64,000 bases of DNA from Streptomyces griseofuscus (GCF_014673495.1 NZ_CP051008.1:1-64000); one strand, 5' to 3'; shown: positions 53,975-62,843, counted from the stretch's first letter. Made by a program: numbers and translations. The notes: generated by a model not told the origin, from the letters alone.

Positions 53975-54831
53975 CCGAGAAGGACACAGCGGCGTCCTCC
54001 GCGCCCGCCCCGCGTCGCGGCAGCCGCCGACGCCGACCTGACTACAAGGCTGACGAGGCCGCGGCGAAGAAGGCTGTTGCCACCCACCGCCCAGGGGGCC
54101 GGCCCAAGAGCCACCAGAACCCGGTCTTCCTCTCGCCCGAGTACGACCAGGGCACCCCGGCCGAGCGACTGGCCAAGCTCGAAGCGCTCATCTCCGCAGC
54201 GCAGTCGGCAGCCGAGACCAGCCTGATCGTCGCTCACAACGAGTTCGTCATGCAGGCAGGCCCCGCCCTCATCAAGATCAAGGAAGACGATCTGTGGCAG
54301 GCGGGCGGCTACACCAGCTTCAAGGACTACTTCGAGAAGAAGTGGAAGTACACCGAGCAGCGGGCCTACCAGCTCATCAGGGCCGTGCCGGTGATAGCGG
54401 CCCTCAAGGGCGTCGCCACCGTGAAGATCAACGAGGGGCAGTGCCGCGAGCTCGCGCCCGTTGCCCGCGATCACGACGCCGCCACGGTGCAGAAGATCTG
54501 GCGCGCGGCTGAGTCCAAGGGCAAGGTCACCGCGAAGTCGCTGGCCGCTGCTCGCGACGAGCTCGACATCAAGGTCGCTGTCGACGACGCTGAGCGGGTG
54601 GTGCCTCGGAGCAGGAAGGCTCCCGCGCCGGCACCGGTCGACCCTGTCGCGCGGCTAGCCGGGTACGTCGGCCACGTCGAGACCTTCGCCCAGCAGGTGC
54701 AGGGGCTCGATGACGCGTACGCCGCAGCGCTGAAGAAGGACGCCCCGGCAGCCGAGAAGCTACTCACGGAGATCCGGGGACACATGGCAGCCGCCGCCGC
54801 CGCGTTCCCCCAGCAGCCCCCGGGCGACTAA
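53971..54831 (+). CDS. ParB-like partition DNA-binding protein
   Basis: 286 aa, GTG overlapping the parA stop by four bases. Basic N-terminus (PRRGSRRRRPDYK), middle segment LIVAHNEFVMQAGPALIKIK with GYTSFKDYFEKKW and YQLIRAVPVIAALKG that resembles the HTH region of phage/plasmid partition proteins, and a helical C-terminus. The sequence is not a classical ParB with the ParB/Srx nuclease motif, so the assignment leans on its position next to parA. Confidence 0.65.
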   Translation: MTEKDTAASSAPAPRRGSRRRRPDYKADEAAAKKAVATHRPGGRPKSHQNPVFLSPEYDQGTPAERLAKLEALISAAQSAAETSLIVAHNEFVMQAGPALIKIKEDDLWQAGGYTSFKDYFEKKWKYTEQRAYQLIRAVPVIAALKGVATVKINEGQCRELAPVARDHDAATVQKIWRAAESKGKVTAKSLAAARDELDIKVAVDDAERVVPRSRKAPAPAPVDPVARLAGYVGHVETFAQQVQGLDDAYAAALKKDAPAAEKLLTEIRGHMAAAAAAFPQQPPGD

Positions 54832-54850
54832 ACAATTGTTCAGTCGCCAA

Positions 54851-54881
54851 CGGCCCCGCATCGAGGAAGGATGCGGGGCCG
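54851..54881. terminator. Terminator between converging genes
   Basis: CGGCCCCGCATC and GATGCGGGGCCG with a 7-base loop. AACAATTGTT, a perfect palindrome, lies just before it. Confidence 0.75.
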
Positions 54882-54925
54882 TCGCGTTGAGGGTACGGCT
54901 GGTGGGGGCTCTGCGTGCTCCCGGC

Positions 54926-55135
54926 CTACTCCTGGAACTCGGTGCTCTGGACGCCGTAGAACGTGGGCTTCGCGGGGCGGACCTCGGACTGCTCCAGCGT
55001 GTCTGCGAGCGGGGCGAACCCCTCGCTGCGCCGGACGACGTTGAGGAACTTGCTCAGCGCGTCCTTGTCCTCCCAGAGCTCCTGTGCGGTGCTGATGATC
55101 AACGACTTCAGGTGATCCGACTCGTTCGCTGCCAC
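54926..55135 (-). CDS. Small protein, 69 aa
   Basis: GTG start with AGGAGGGG about ten bases upstream. Acidic helical protein (SLIISTAQELWEDKDALSKF). Follows the RelE-like gene by 29 bases on the same strand, so it could be its antitoxin in reversed gene order, or an unrelated gene. Confidence 0.5.
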   Translation of the reverse strand: MAANESDHLKSLIISTAQELWEDKDALSKFLNVVRRSEGFAPLADTLEQSEVRPAKPTFYGVQSTEFQE

Positions 55136-55164
55136 GCGGTGTCCCCTCCTGATGCTCGGAGCGA

Positions 55165-55506
55165 TCAGCCAACCAACACGCGGCCCGCACCCGCAAGACG
55201 GCCTTCGGCCAGGGGCCGGTCCAGGATGTCGTGGGTCCCGATCCGGTGCCACACCACGTGGGGGAGCCCGGCGACCACCACCCGGCCGTACGACCACGTG
55301 GCGCGCCCGTCCGGCGCCCAGGTGAGTTCGTAGATGCCGAGGGCGCGGCGTACGCCCTTGATCCGTAAGCCGGGGCGGAACTGGCGGCCGGTGCGCAGGT
55401 CCGGCACGAAGGCGTCCAGCACGACGCGGCGGAAGCGCCGGCGCTGGTCTGGGGTGAGGTGCTGGAGGTCGGCAGCGAAGCGGGGGCAGGTCTCGAAGGT
55501 GGGCAC
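55165..55506 (-). CDS. RelE-superfamily-like protein, 113 aa
   Basis: GTG start with GGAGGAG upstream. RFRRVVLDAFVPDLRTGRQF, RPGLRIKGVRRALGIYELTW and VVWHRIGTHDIL follow the RelE/YoeB fold order (helix, strands, R/H ending). The protein is arginine-rich, as expected of an mRNA interferase. Assigned by pattern only. Confidence 0.55.
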   Translation of the reverse strand: MPTFETCPRFAADLQHLTPDQRRRFRRVVLDAFVPDLRTGRQFRPGLRIKGVRRALGIYELTWAPDGRATWSYGRVVVAGLPHVVWHRIGTHDILDRPLAEGRLAGAGRVLVG

Positions 55507-55651
55507 GAGGGGTCTCCTCCGGGCAGCACGACGAAGCCCCCGGCGGGTGCCGGGGGCTGGGTAGGCGGTGCGTCTTTGGCGGTGCGTCTTCCTTGGCACT
55601 CGGTGGTGCTCAGTTGGTGCTTGGTGTCGTCTCAAGTCGTCTGGTGTGGGT

Positions 55652-55673
55652 TGCCGGAGAGCGATGACATTCG
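55652..55673 (-). repeat. 22-bp motif shared with 18,850-18,871
   Basis: Reverse complement of the motif upstream of 18,924. Lies 146 bases upstream of the RelE-like gene in the same relative orientation. The rest of 55,507-55,801 holds no gene. Confidence 0.6.
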
Positions 55674-55801
55674 TGTCCGGTCCGGGGCCGCGTCCCGCCT
55701 GGCGGGCGCCGACGAAGAAAGTTCGGCCCCTGCTCCCGCCTGACGGGCTGTCCCGCTGATTGCCCTTTCCTTGCAGGTCAGGGCCGTGTGCCGTGGTCTC
55801 C

Positions 55802-57775
55802 ATGACAGTGGATATCAGGGTGATCCGGGCCGGTCAGATGTACCGCTACTACCTCCGCGAGACCGTCGTCGGCGACGCCCGCCGCCCGGCTCGCACACCG
55901 CTGCGCGCCGCCCAGGAGCAAGCCGGGGTCCCGGCCGGGCGCTGGATGGGCCGCGGCCTTGCCGCGCTCGGACTCGCGCCGGGCGAGGAAGTCACCGAGG
56001 CGCAGCTACGGAACCTGTTCGGCGAGCGCGGCCGCCACCCGGACGCGGACCGGATCGAGGCCGACCTGCTCGCCGCGGGCGCCTCACCGAAGCAGGCGTT
56101 CAAGGCCGGCGCCCTCGGTCGCCGGGTGACGGTCACGGGCGTGGACTTCGTGTTCCGGCCGCAGCCGAGCATCTACCTCCTTTGGGCGCTGGGGGATGAG
56201 GAGACCCGGCTGGTGATCGAGGCCGCGCACGAGCGGGCGATCGTCCGGGTGCTGGAGTGGATCGAGGACGAGGTCGCGGTGATCCGGTACGGCAAGGACG
56301 GCATCTACCGGGTGCGGCCGCCCGGCGGTCTGGTCGCCGCCCGCTTCCGCCACTACGAGGCGCGCTCCGGCCGACCACTGCTCCACGACCACCTGATGCT
56401 GTCGGTGAAGGGCCAGCGCCTGGACGGGAAGTGGGGCTCGGTCCACACCACGGCCCTGTACGAGAACACCGTGGCCGCCTCCGCGCTCTACAACGAGCTG
56501 GTGGCCGCTGAGGTCTGTGAGGAGCTGGGGCTGGCGACCGAGCCGCGCACCGTCACCCCGGGGCGCCGGCCCGTGATGGAGATCGCCGGGGTGCCGCACG
56601 AGCTGATCCGCTGGACCTCCAAGAGGAGCGACCAGATCGCCGCCTGCCTGGAGGAGCTGGAGCAGGAGTACGTCACCGCCGTCGACGACGACGGCGAGCT
56701 GCGGTTCCTGCCCGTGGTCTCCGAGCGGGCCCGCGCCAAGATGGAGCGGATCGCCGCCCGCAAGACCCGCCCGCCGAAGAAGAAGACGCTGCCGCTCGCG
56801 GAGCTACGCGTCTGGTGGAAGGTGAGCGCGATCCTCACCTCCAAGGTCGCCGCCGACGTCATCACCTCCCTCCTCGAGTACGCCCGTGCTGCGGCCGCGG
56901 CGATCCGGGCCCGGGTCGCCGTCGTGGTCGACGTCGCCCTGGCGGCCGTCGACGTCGCCGCGACCGTGTTCGTGATGAACGAGGGCGGGCGCTTCCACCG
57001 CCGGCACCTGCTCGCCGAAGCCCGCCGCCACCTCGCTCTGGTCCTGCGCGGCCGCCGCCGCGACCCCGGCCTGGACGACCAGGTCGTGGCCGCCGCCATC
57101 TCCACCCACTGCCTGGACATCAGTGAACCGAAGACCGTACGCGGCCTGGAGGCCGGCTACCGCCTCTACACCGCCCGGTGGTCCCTGTCCGACCTCCCCG
57201 CCCGCCGCCCGCCCGCCGTGCCCGATCCGGACCGGCACCCCCCGGCCGATCCCGGCGAGCCGGCCGGACTCCGGGCCCCGGGCCAGGACGCGGGGGAGTG
57301 GGAGATCCCCCGCGTCCCGCTCCAGTACGAGCGCGCCGTCCTCGCCGGTGCGGTGGTCCGCGAGCAGCTGCGCACCACCACCGCCACCGCCGTGCGGGGC
57401 CGGGCATACGACGTCGTCGCCCACCAGCAGGCGGCGATGCCCGAGCAGCTGCTCGCGCCCGCGGCCGCCGATCCCGAGCGCGACGACCAGGAGCCGGAAG
57501 CCGTACCCGGCGAGGCGATCGACATGACGGCGCTGCGGGCCCTGCGCGACTCCCGTACGGACGTGGAAGCCCTCGACATCACCGGCGACCGACTGCGCCA
57601 TCTCCAGGACGTGTTCACCAAGGCGGGCGAGGACGCCCGCACCCGCGCCGCCCGTGCGGCCCGGCGCACCGCACCGGACGACGCCGACGCGGCGCACCCG
57701 GTGCGCCAGGACGACCAGCAGGCGCACCACCCGCAGCAGCCCGGACCGCACCGAGGCCGGGAGGCCGGCCACTGA
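55802..57775 (+). CDS. MobF (TrwC-type) relaxase, helicase part absent
   Basis: 657 aa. Tyrosines Y14, Y16 and Y17 near the start and the metal-binding triad H184-x10-H195-x-H197 (RHYEA...LLHDHLML) match the TrwC relaxase domain, with LLWALGDEE at the usual place before them. Such enzymes nick oriT and carry the strand into the recipient. After residue 350 there is a helical stretch with Ala-rich regions and no helicase Walker motifs, unlike full TrwC/TraI. ATG start with no clear ribosome binding site. Directly followed by a dense repeat region that could be its oriT. Confidence 0.82.
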   Translation: MTVDIRVIRAGQMYRYYLRETVVGDARRPARTPLRAAQEQAGVPAGRWMGRGLAALGLAPGEEVTEAQLRNLFGERGRHPDADRIEADLLAAGASPKQAFKAGALGRRVTVTGVDFVFRPQPSIYLLWALGDEETRLVIEAAHERAIVRVLEWIEDEVAVIRYGKDGIYRVRPPGGLVAARFRHYEARSGRPLLHDHLMLSVKGQRLDGKWGSVHTTALYENTVAASALYNELVAAEVCEELGLATEPRTVTPGRRPVMEIAGVPHELIRWTSKRSDQIAACLEELEQEYVTAVDDDGELRFLPVVSERARAKMERIAARKTRPPKKKTLPLAELRVWWKVSAILTSKVAADVITSLLEYARAAAAAIRARVAVVVDVALAAVDVAATVFVMNEGGRFHRRHLLAEARRHLALVLRGRRRDPGLDDQVVAAAISTHCLDISEPKTVRGLEAGYRLYTARWSLSDLPARRPPAVPDPDRHPPADPGEPAGLRAPGQDAGEWEIPRVPLQYERAVLAGAVVREQLRTTTATAVRGRAYDVVAHQQAAMPEQLLAPAAADPERDDQEPEAVPGEAIDMTALRALRDSRTDVEALDITGDRLRHLQDVFTKAGEDARTRAARAARRTAPDDADAAHPVRQDDQQAHHPQQPGPHRGREAGH

Positions 57776-58260
57776 GCGCACCACGGTGGCGCACCCCGGT
57801 GCGGTGGTGCGCACCGACGATGTCCGGTGTCCACTCCACCGAGTGGAGTCCACCGGCCGGGAGTGGACGCCACCGCGCTCTCCACCCACTCCACCGAGTG
57901 GGGCCCACCGGGTGGAGTGGACGCCACCGACGGGAGTGGAGCCGCACTTCCACCCGGTGCGTTTCCCCTAGACACCAGCTCAGGTCAAGGGAAAACGCGC
58001 CGCCCCATCGCCTCCACCCGGGCCGACTCCACCGCACCACCGTCCCTCCGGTACGCGCGCCGGCCGCACCGGTGAGCGCACCGCCCACCGAGTGGAGCGC
58101 ACCGAGTGGACGGTGGTGCGCATCGTGGTGCGCACCGGATGGACTCGGTGCGCGCACCACCGCACCAGGGCGCACCGGATCGGAGCGCACCACCGCACCG
58201 GTGCGCTCCCACCCGGTGCGGTGGTGCGGTCAGTGGTGCGCACCGGGTGCGGAGTGGATC
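57776..58260. repeat. Dense iteron-like repeats, oriT or origin candidate
   Basis: GTGGTGCGCACC occurs exactly at 57,804, 58,125 and 58,233, with further variants in both orientations. CACCGAGTGGAG or a one-base variant occurs near 57,837, 57,893, 58,086 and 58,101; CACTCCACCGAGTG forms small palindromes; GGAGTGGACGCCACCG appears twice. No gene between 57,776 and 58,229. The position next to the relaxase suggests a mobilisation or replication site. Confidence 0.6.
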
Positions 58261-58673
58261 GCGTGCGCGAGCACCAGGTGCTCACCGCGCATCGCCTCCA
58301 GGGTGTCGGCGGTGTCCGGGTGGTCGGGGTCCGGGATGACGTTCACGGTGAACCGGATGATGCTGCGGGCGATGCCCGGCGCCGCCGTGGTGGGGGATTC
58401 CCGCGCCCAGTCCCGCAGCGCGGACAGCAGCGCGCACCCGACCTCGTCCAGCGCGAAGGAGTCCGCGGACAGCTCTGCCTCCCCGTCCACGGCCGTGGCG
58501 GGCCCGACGATGTCCTCGGCAAGCCGCAGCAGGACGAACGCCAGCTCCGGGTCGGCTTCCGCCCGTCCGGCGACAGCGGCGCCGCCGCCCATCTGCAGGG
58601 CCAGGAGGTAGTCGAAGCCGAGCTCCACCTGCTCGGGCGTCAGCGGGGTCCGGGGCGGGATCAGGTACGGCAT
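58230..58673 (-). CDS. Hypothetical protein, 147 aa
   Basis: ATG start with GAGGAGACC upstream. Acidic, helical (PELAFVLLRLAEDIVG, DEVGCALLSALRDWA), without membrane helices. Its last codons run into the repeat array. Unrecognised. Confidence 0.55.
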   Translation of the reverse strand: MPYLIPPRTPLTPEQVELGFDYLLALQMGGGAAVAGRAEADPELAFVLLRLAEDIVGPATAVDGEAELSADSFALDEVGCALLSALRDWARESPTTAAPGIARSIIRFTVNVIPDPDHPDTADTLEAMRGEHLVLAHAIHSAPGAHH

Positions 58674-59333
58674 GGAGGTCTCCTCAGACGGGTGTCGCCG
58701 CGCTGATCGCGACGACTCCCCGCAGCCTCGGGCGATCACCCTGTGGACAGAGGACAGAGACTTCTCCCTGCCTTCCGGGGGTGGCCGGCCCCGACCACGA
58801 ACGGGGCCGCACCCCCCTTGTCGACCTCTGCTACCGCCCCGACCACGGCCGCGTTTCCCCTAGACAGGGTTCGCTACCGGCCACGGTCAGACCGCGGACT
58901 AGGGGGTCGACGGCACGCTGCTCCTTTACCTCGACCGCCCCGGCCGGGGCCGCGAAGGAGACGTGTCGATGACGAACACCCACCCGAGGACCGGGCAGCG
59001 GCACCGCTCGGACTGCTCCCATCGGAAGGCCCGCCCGTGGCGGGCAAGCCCAAGGGGGTTCCCTGGGTGCCCACTTCAAAGGCCCCTCGGGAACCCCCTT
59101 TGGAGCCCGGCACCCCCGCCCGGAGGAAAACCCCTAGTCAGAGGCATAATCGGCGTGAAAATCGCAGCGTCACAACCCTCTTCTCTCCTCTTGTTGTCTG
59201 TAGTGGAGGAGATCATCGGGTTCCGGGGGGCCCGGACGCCCTCCCAGGCCGGGCGCGGCCAGCCGCAGCAGCCGCGGCGGCGGTTGGCCGACGGCGGGCG
59301 GTTGCGAGCAACGAGGGAGAGGAAGCAGGGCTG
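58674..59333. other. Non-coding region upstream of the replication-relaxation gene
   Basis: No supportable gene. Contains a DnaA-box-like CCCTGTGGACAGAG (58,739-58,752, copy 3 of 3), CGTTTCCCCTAGACA (58,852-58,866, also at 57,960-57,974), and a 12-bp inverted repeat AAGGGGGTTCCC / GGGAACCCCCTT (59,052 and 59,089). Confidence 0.55.
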
Positions 59334-60971
59334 ATGACGGGGAAGCGGAAGACCAACCCAGCGGGATCGACGAACAGCTACCGCGGCGACGTGCTGCGCG
59401 TGCTCGGAGCGCTCAAGGTCGCGACAGCGGATCAGGTCCAGCGGATCGGCGCCCCGCACCTGACCTTCCGGCACGCCGACAAGCCGACCCCGTCGAAGCA
59501 GAAGCAGGCCCGCACCGCCTCGCACACCGGCGCGCTCTCCGACATGCGCAAGCACGGCCTGTCCGAGAACGGCGGCTCCACCGAGACCGGCGACTCCCTG
59601 CGCAACCTCACCCTCAAGGGCCTGGAGGCCGCCTCCTACGAGCTGCGGCGGCCGGTGACGGAGATGGGCTCCACCGCGCGCGGCGCGGGCTCCAGCGGGG
59701 CCTCCCACCCGATGGCCGTCAACGAGACCGTGATCGCGATGCTGCGCCCGAAGCCGAACATGGCCAAGCTCGCCGAAGACCCGCCCCACGTCCAGGCCGC
59801 CGCCCAGGCCGCCGTCGACGGACCGGACGGCATCGGCACCATCGCCTCGTACTGGACCGAGGTCCCGCTCCCGGCGACCGGCACCTGGAACGCGCCCGGC
59901 AAGGGCGGCGCCCAGGCCGACCTCGTGCTCACCGCCCCGCAGGACGGCGTGCCGCTGCTGTTCATCGAGGTCGACAACTGCCACGAGACCGCTGAAGAAC
60001 TCGCGCTGAAGCTGGAGAAGTACGCCCGCTTCTTCCGCCGCACCGCGAAGGACACCGACGGCAAGGAGCGCCCGATGTGGCGCACCCGCTGGTCCACCCC
60101 CGAGGGCCCGTACGGGGAGGCGCCGCACCCGCCGGTGCTGCTGGTGTTCAACCACATCGGCGAGCGGAACCCCAACCGCACCGTCCCGCGCCTGCAAGAA
60201 CTGACCCGCCACCTGTGGCAGGGGGAGCGGCAGCGCGGCGGCCACCACCTTTACGACCGGAAGATCCCGATCATCGCGGTCGGGCTGAAGAACCTCCAGA
60301 AGCACGGCCCGGCCGGCGCCGTGTTCGCACGCTTCGGTCGTACGCACCCGCAGCCGCTCCTGGAGGCGATCGGCAACCCGCGCTTCGAGGCCGCCCAGGC
60401 CCGTGAGGCAGAGGAGGCGAAGACCCGGGCGGCGGCGCACCAGGAACAGGTACGGCGTGCCGCGCAGGAGCTGGCGGCGAAGCAGGCCGCCGACCGTGAG
60501 GCCCGCCGCCCCGCGTGCACCGGCTGCGGGACGAAGTTCACCGACGCCCGCTGGGAGGCCGTGCAGCCGAAGGGCTGGGACGCGCCGAAGGACTCCCACC
60601 CGCAGCTGTGCGACAACTGCAAGCAGACGGCCACCGCGGCCGCCGCCAGCCCGGCGGCCGGTACGTGGGAGCGCCAAGAGCCTGTGCGCGGTGAGGCGGG
60701 GTCGGACGACTTCTGGCCCGCCCCCGAGCGCCCCGTCTGCACCGAGTGCGGTGCCGCGTTCACCGACGAACGATGGAAGGCGACCAAGTCCGTCGGATGG
60801 ACTGCTTCCCCGGCGAAGCATCCGTCTCTGTGCGGGGACTGCGACCAGCGGTACGAGGCCGACTTGGACCGGGCCTGGGGTGTGACTCCCCGGCGGGAGG
60901 AGCGCGACCAGGAGCAGGAGCCGGCCGTGCCCGAGCAGAAGCCCGGCTGGCTCTCGCGCCTGCGCCGCTGA
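59334..60971 (+). CDS. Replication-relaxation family protein with zinc ribbons
   Basis: 545 aa. N-terminal winged-helix part (RGDVLRVLGALKVATADQVQ, ALSDMRKHGLSENGG) and a nuclease-like middle (AQADLVLTAPQDGVPLLFIE, VDNCHETAEELALKLEKY) are typical of the replication-relaxation family found on actinobacterial plasmids and conjugative elements. The C-terminal third adds a charged helix and two zinc-ribbon repeats (CTGCG...CDNC near 395-428; CTECG...CGDC near 468-504). ATG with GGAAGCAGGG upstream. Possibly acts with the relaxase upstream. Confidence 0.72.
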   Translation: MTGKRKTNPAGSTNSYRGDVLRVLGALKVATADQVQRIGAPHLTFRHADKPTPSKQKQARTASHTGALSDMRKHGLSENGGSTETGDSLRNLTLKGLEAASYELRRPVTEMGSTARGAGSSGASHPMAVNETVIAMLRPKPNMAKLAEDPPHVQAAAQAAVDGPDGIGTIASYWTEVPLPATGTWNAPGKGGAQADLVLTAPQDGVPLLFIEVDNCHETAEELALKLEKYARFFRRTAKDTDGKERPMWRTRWSTPEGPYGEAPHPPVLLVFNHIGERNPNRTVPRLQELTRHLWQGERQRGGHHLYDRKIPIIAVGLKNLQKHGPAGAVFARFGRTHPQPLLEAIGNPRFEAAQAREAEEAKTRAAAHQEQVRRAAQELAAKQAADREARRPACTGCGTKFTDARWEAVQPKGWDAPKDSHPQLCDNCKQTATAAAASPAAGTWERQEPVRGEAGSDDFWPAPERPVCTECGAAFTDERWKATKSVGWTASPAKHPSLCGDCDQRYEADLDRAWGVTPRREERDQEQEPAVPEQKPGWLSRLRR

Positions 60972-60984
60972 GCCGGGCACGCCG

Positions 60985-61031
60985 CCGGCGGCCGGGCGAC
61001 GGGTACACGTACCGGTCCGCCCGGCCGCCGG
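60985..61031 (+). terminator. 14-bp-stem hairpin
   Basis: CCGGCGGCCGGGCG and CGCCCGGCCGCCGG around a 19-base loop after the stop codon. Confidence 0.7.
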
Positions 61032-61079
61032 TGGTGGGGGAGACTGAGGGCCACCATTCCAGCGGCGAGGGGCGAGAAC

Positions 61080-61430
61080 ATGGCGGCGAAGACGGATCCG
61101 GCGCAGTTGGTCCGGCAGGCCCGGGACCTGATCGAACAGTTCAACCGCGTGGTGCTGGACGACGCGAAGGAGCTGTCCGCGCCCGCGCTGTCGGAGTCCA
61201 CCCAGGCGCTGAAGGCGTTGGTCGAGCGGCTCCCGCAGGCGTTCGAGCAGACCGCCGACGTCCTGGAGCTCCTGGCCAAGAGCGACAAGGTCACGGTCGA
61301 GCAGGGCGACGTGAAGACCGAGGTGGCCGCGACCGCCGCGGAACTCCGGGCGGTCGCGGCCGACAGCGAGCAGCTGGGCAAGAGCCTCGCGAACCCGGCG
61401 TCGGCCCTGTTCCTCATGGGCGGCCGCTGA
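61080..61430 (+). CDS. Helical protein, 116 aa
   Basis: ATG with GGCGAGGGGCGAG upstream. Amphipathic helices throughout (DLIEQFNRVVLDDAKELS, VAATAAELRAVAADSEQL), no cysteine, no membrane segment. Likely oligomeric. Unrecognised. Confidence 0.6.
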   Translation: MAAKTDPAQLVRQARDLIEQFNRVVLDDAKELSAPALSESTQALKALVERLPQAFEQTADVLELLAKSDKVTVEQGDVKTEVAATAAELRAVAADSEQLGKSLANPASALFLMGGR

Positions 61431-61432
61431 CC

Positions 61433-61657
61433 ATGACCGACCTGCCCTCGCCCGAAGAGGTCGAAGCCGCCCGCACGCCCGCCGGCGGCTGGAAGCGCGA
61501 CCAGCTCGCCGCCTGGGGAGTGCCGTGGCCCCCGCCGAAGGGCTGGAAGGACGAGCTGGCCGAACGCTGGAAGGACGCCCGCCCAGCGGGACCGCCGGCG
61601 CCCCCGCCCACCCCGGCCCCGGCCGACTTCGCCCAGGACACGCTCGACTTCGGCTGA
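61433..61657 (+). CDS. Small Trp/Pro-rich protein, 74 aa
   Basis: Contains GGWKRDQLAAWGVPWPPPKG, a motif I have seen repeatedly in short actinobacterial mobile-element proteins but cannot name. Starts two bases after the previous stop. Ends with DTLDFG before a terminator. Confidence 0.6.
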   Translation: MTDLPSPEEVEAARTPAGGWKRDQLAAWGVPWPPPKGWKDELAERWKDARPAGPPAPPPTPAPADFAQDTLDFG

Positions 61658-61667
61658 CCCGACGACA

Positions 61668-61702
61668 GCGGGGCCGGACAGGATCACCCTGCCCGGCCCC
61701 GC
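61668..61702. terminator. Terminator between converging operons
   Basis: GCGGGGCCGG and CCGGCCCCGC with extra inner pairs. Confidence 0.75.
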
Positions 61703-61719
61703 TGCTCGTTCCCGGCTGC

Positions 61720-62547
61720 TCACCGGCTGAGGCGGATGCGCGGCCCCCACGCGAACTCGAGGTCGTCTAGGAAGACGGTCTCCAGCTCCTCCTCCCACCG
61801 GCCGCGCAGGAGGAACGGGGCGGCCTCCATCCGCTCCAGGATGACCAGGGTCTCGGGCTGACCGACCAGCGCGTACCGGCCGTGCGAGGCGGGCCTGCTG
61901 CCCGGCCCGTACGCGCGCAGCAGCTCCTCCAGGCGGGCGCGGTGCTCCTCCACGAACACCGCCAGGCGCTCGATGTACCCCGCGCGTTCCTCGTCGCCCA
62001 CCGCGCTCAGCGCGGCCTCCAGGAAGTCCGACCCGTCCGGCCAGTGGCGGGTGCCCGGCGCGGCCACGGCCCACGGGAAGCGTTCCGCCGCCGCCAGGAC
62101 GTCCTTCGCCTCCAGCGGCGGCACCGAGGCCGGGGCGGGTTCGTCCGCCGCCGTCGCCTCCGGGGCGGCCGGGGCGGGGGAGGCCGGCTGTTGGAGGTGG
62201 GCGACCAGCATGGCGCTGGAGGCGGCGCGCCCGCGCCCCGCGTGGGTGGTGGTGTCGGCGATGCGCAGCAGGTAGCTGGCGACGTCGCGGACACCGGCGT
62301 GCCAGCCGTCCTCGAACCGCGGCTCGGACTTGTGCGGGGCGCTGCTCTCGGAGATCCAGGTGTGGGCGCCGGCCACCGCCCCGGCCTCCAGCTTCGCCAC
62401 GATGTCGTCGGCCTGCTCGTGCCCGATCCCGGCGGCGGCCAGGGCCTGGAAGACGGTGAGCCGCGCGCTGGTGGCGTCGTGCTGGTGGTGGCTGATGGCG
62501 GCCAGCTCCTGGCCGTACGCGTCGGCGTCGTGCTGCTCGGTGCTCAC
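61720..62547 (-). CDS. Hypothetical protein, 275 aa
   Basis: GTG start with GGGAGGCACCCC upstream. Helical first half with His-rich ISHHQHDATSARLTVF, a Pro/Ala linker, then a second domain with an aromatic/acidic end (FLDDLEFAWGPRIRLS). Unrecognised. Third gene of the minus-strand operon at the right edge; its start overlaps the previous stop. Confidence 0.55.
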   Translation of the reverse strand: MSTEQHDADAYGQELAAISHHQHDATSARLTVFQALAAAGIGHEQADDIVAKLEAGAVAGAHTWISESSAPHKSEPRFEDGWHAGVRDVASYLLRIADTTTHAGRGRAASSAMLVAHLQQPASPAPAAPEATAADEPAPASVPPLEAKDVLAAAERFPWAVAAPGTRHWPDGSDFLEAALSAVGDEERAGYIERLAVFVEEHRARLEELLRAYGPGSRPASHGRYALVGQPETLVILERMEAAPFLLRGRWEEELETVFLDDLEFAWGPRIRLSR

Positions 62548-62843
62548 GGGGTGCCTCCCTTGTCTGTGCGGGTGCGGTGGGTGACCCAGTCCGGATCGCG
62601 TACGGGCACCGGCACCGTGGTGTCGGCGGCGGGGGTGCGCATGATGCGCCAGCTGGTGCGCGGCGCGGTGGCGACGTGGACCAGGACGACGACGGCCTGG
62701 CGCCCCGCGCCGCCCCGGGCCCACGCCCCGGCGTGGTGGACCTGATCGGCTGCCCAGTCGCCCGCCCGCCGCCACGGGCGCAGCCGTCCGAGCAGATAGC
62801 CGGCTGCGAGCGCGGCGGCCGCGGTGACGATGACGCCCACCAT
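62544..62843 (-). CDS. Small membrane protein, 99 aa
   Basis: One N-terminal hydrophobic helix (VGVIVTAAAALAAGYLLG), then a basic soluble part. Its ATG overlaps the stop of the upstream gene and its stop overlaps the next start, so the three genes are co-translated. Confidence 0.6.
   Translation of the reverse strand: MVGVIVTAAAALAAGYLLGRLRPWRRAGDWAADQVHHAGAWARGGAGRQAVVVLVHVATAPRTSWRIMRTPAADTTVPVPVRDPDWVTHRTRTDKGGTP

Noticed and set aside
58926..59334. Frame from 58,963 to 59,334 as a gene
   Set aside because: Crosses an inverted repeat, low-complexity Arg/Pro content, no ribosome binding site; the next gene begins at 59,334 with a good one.
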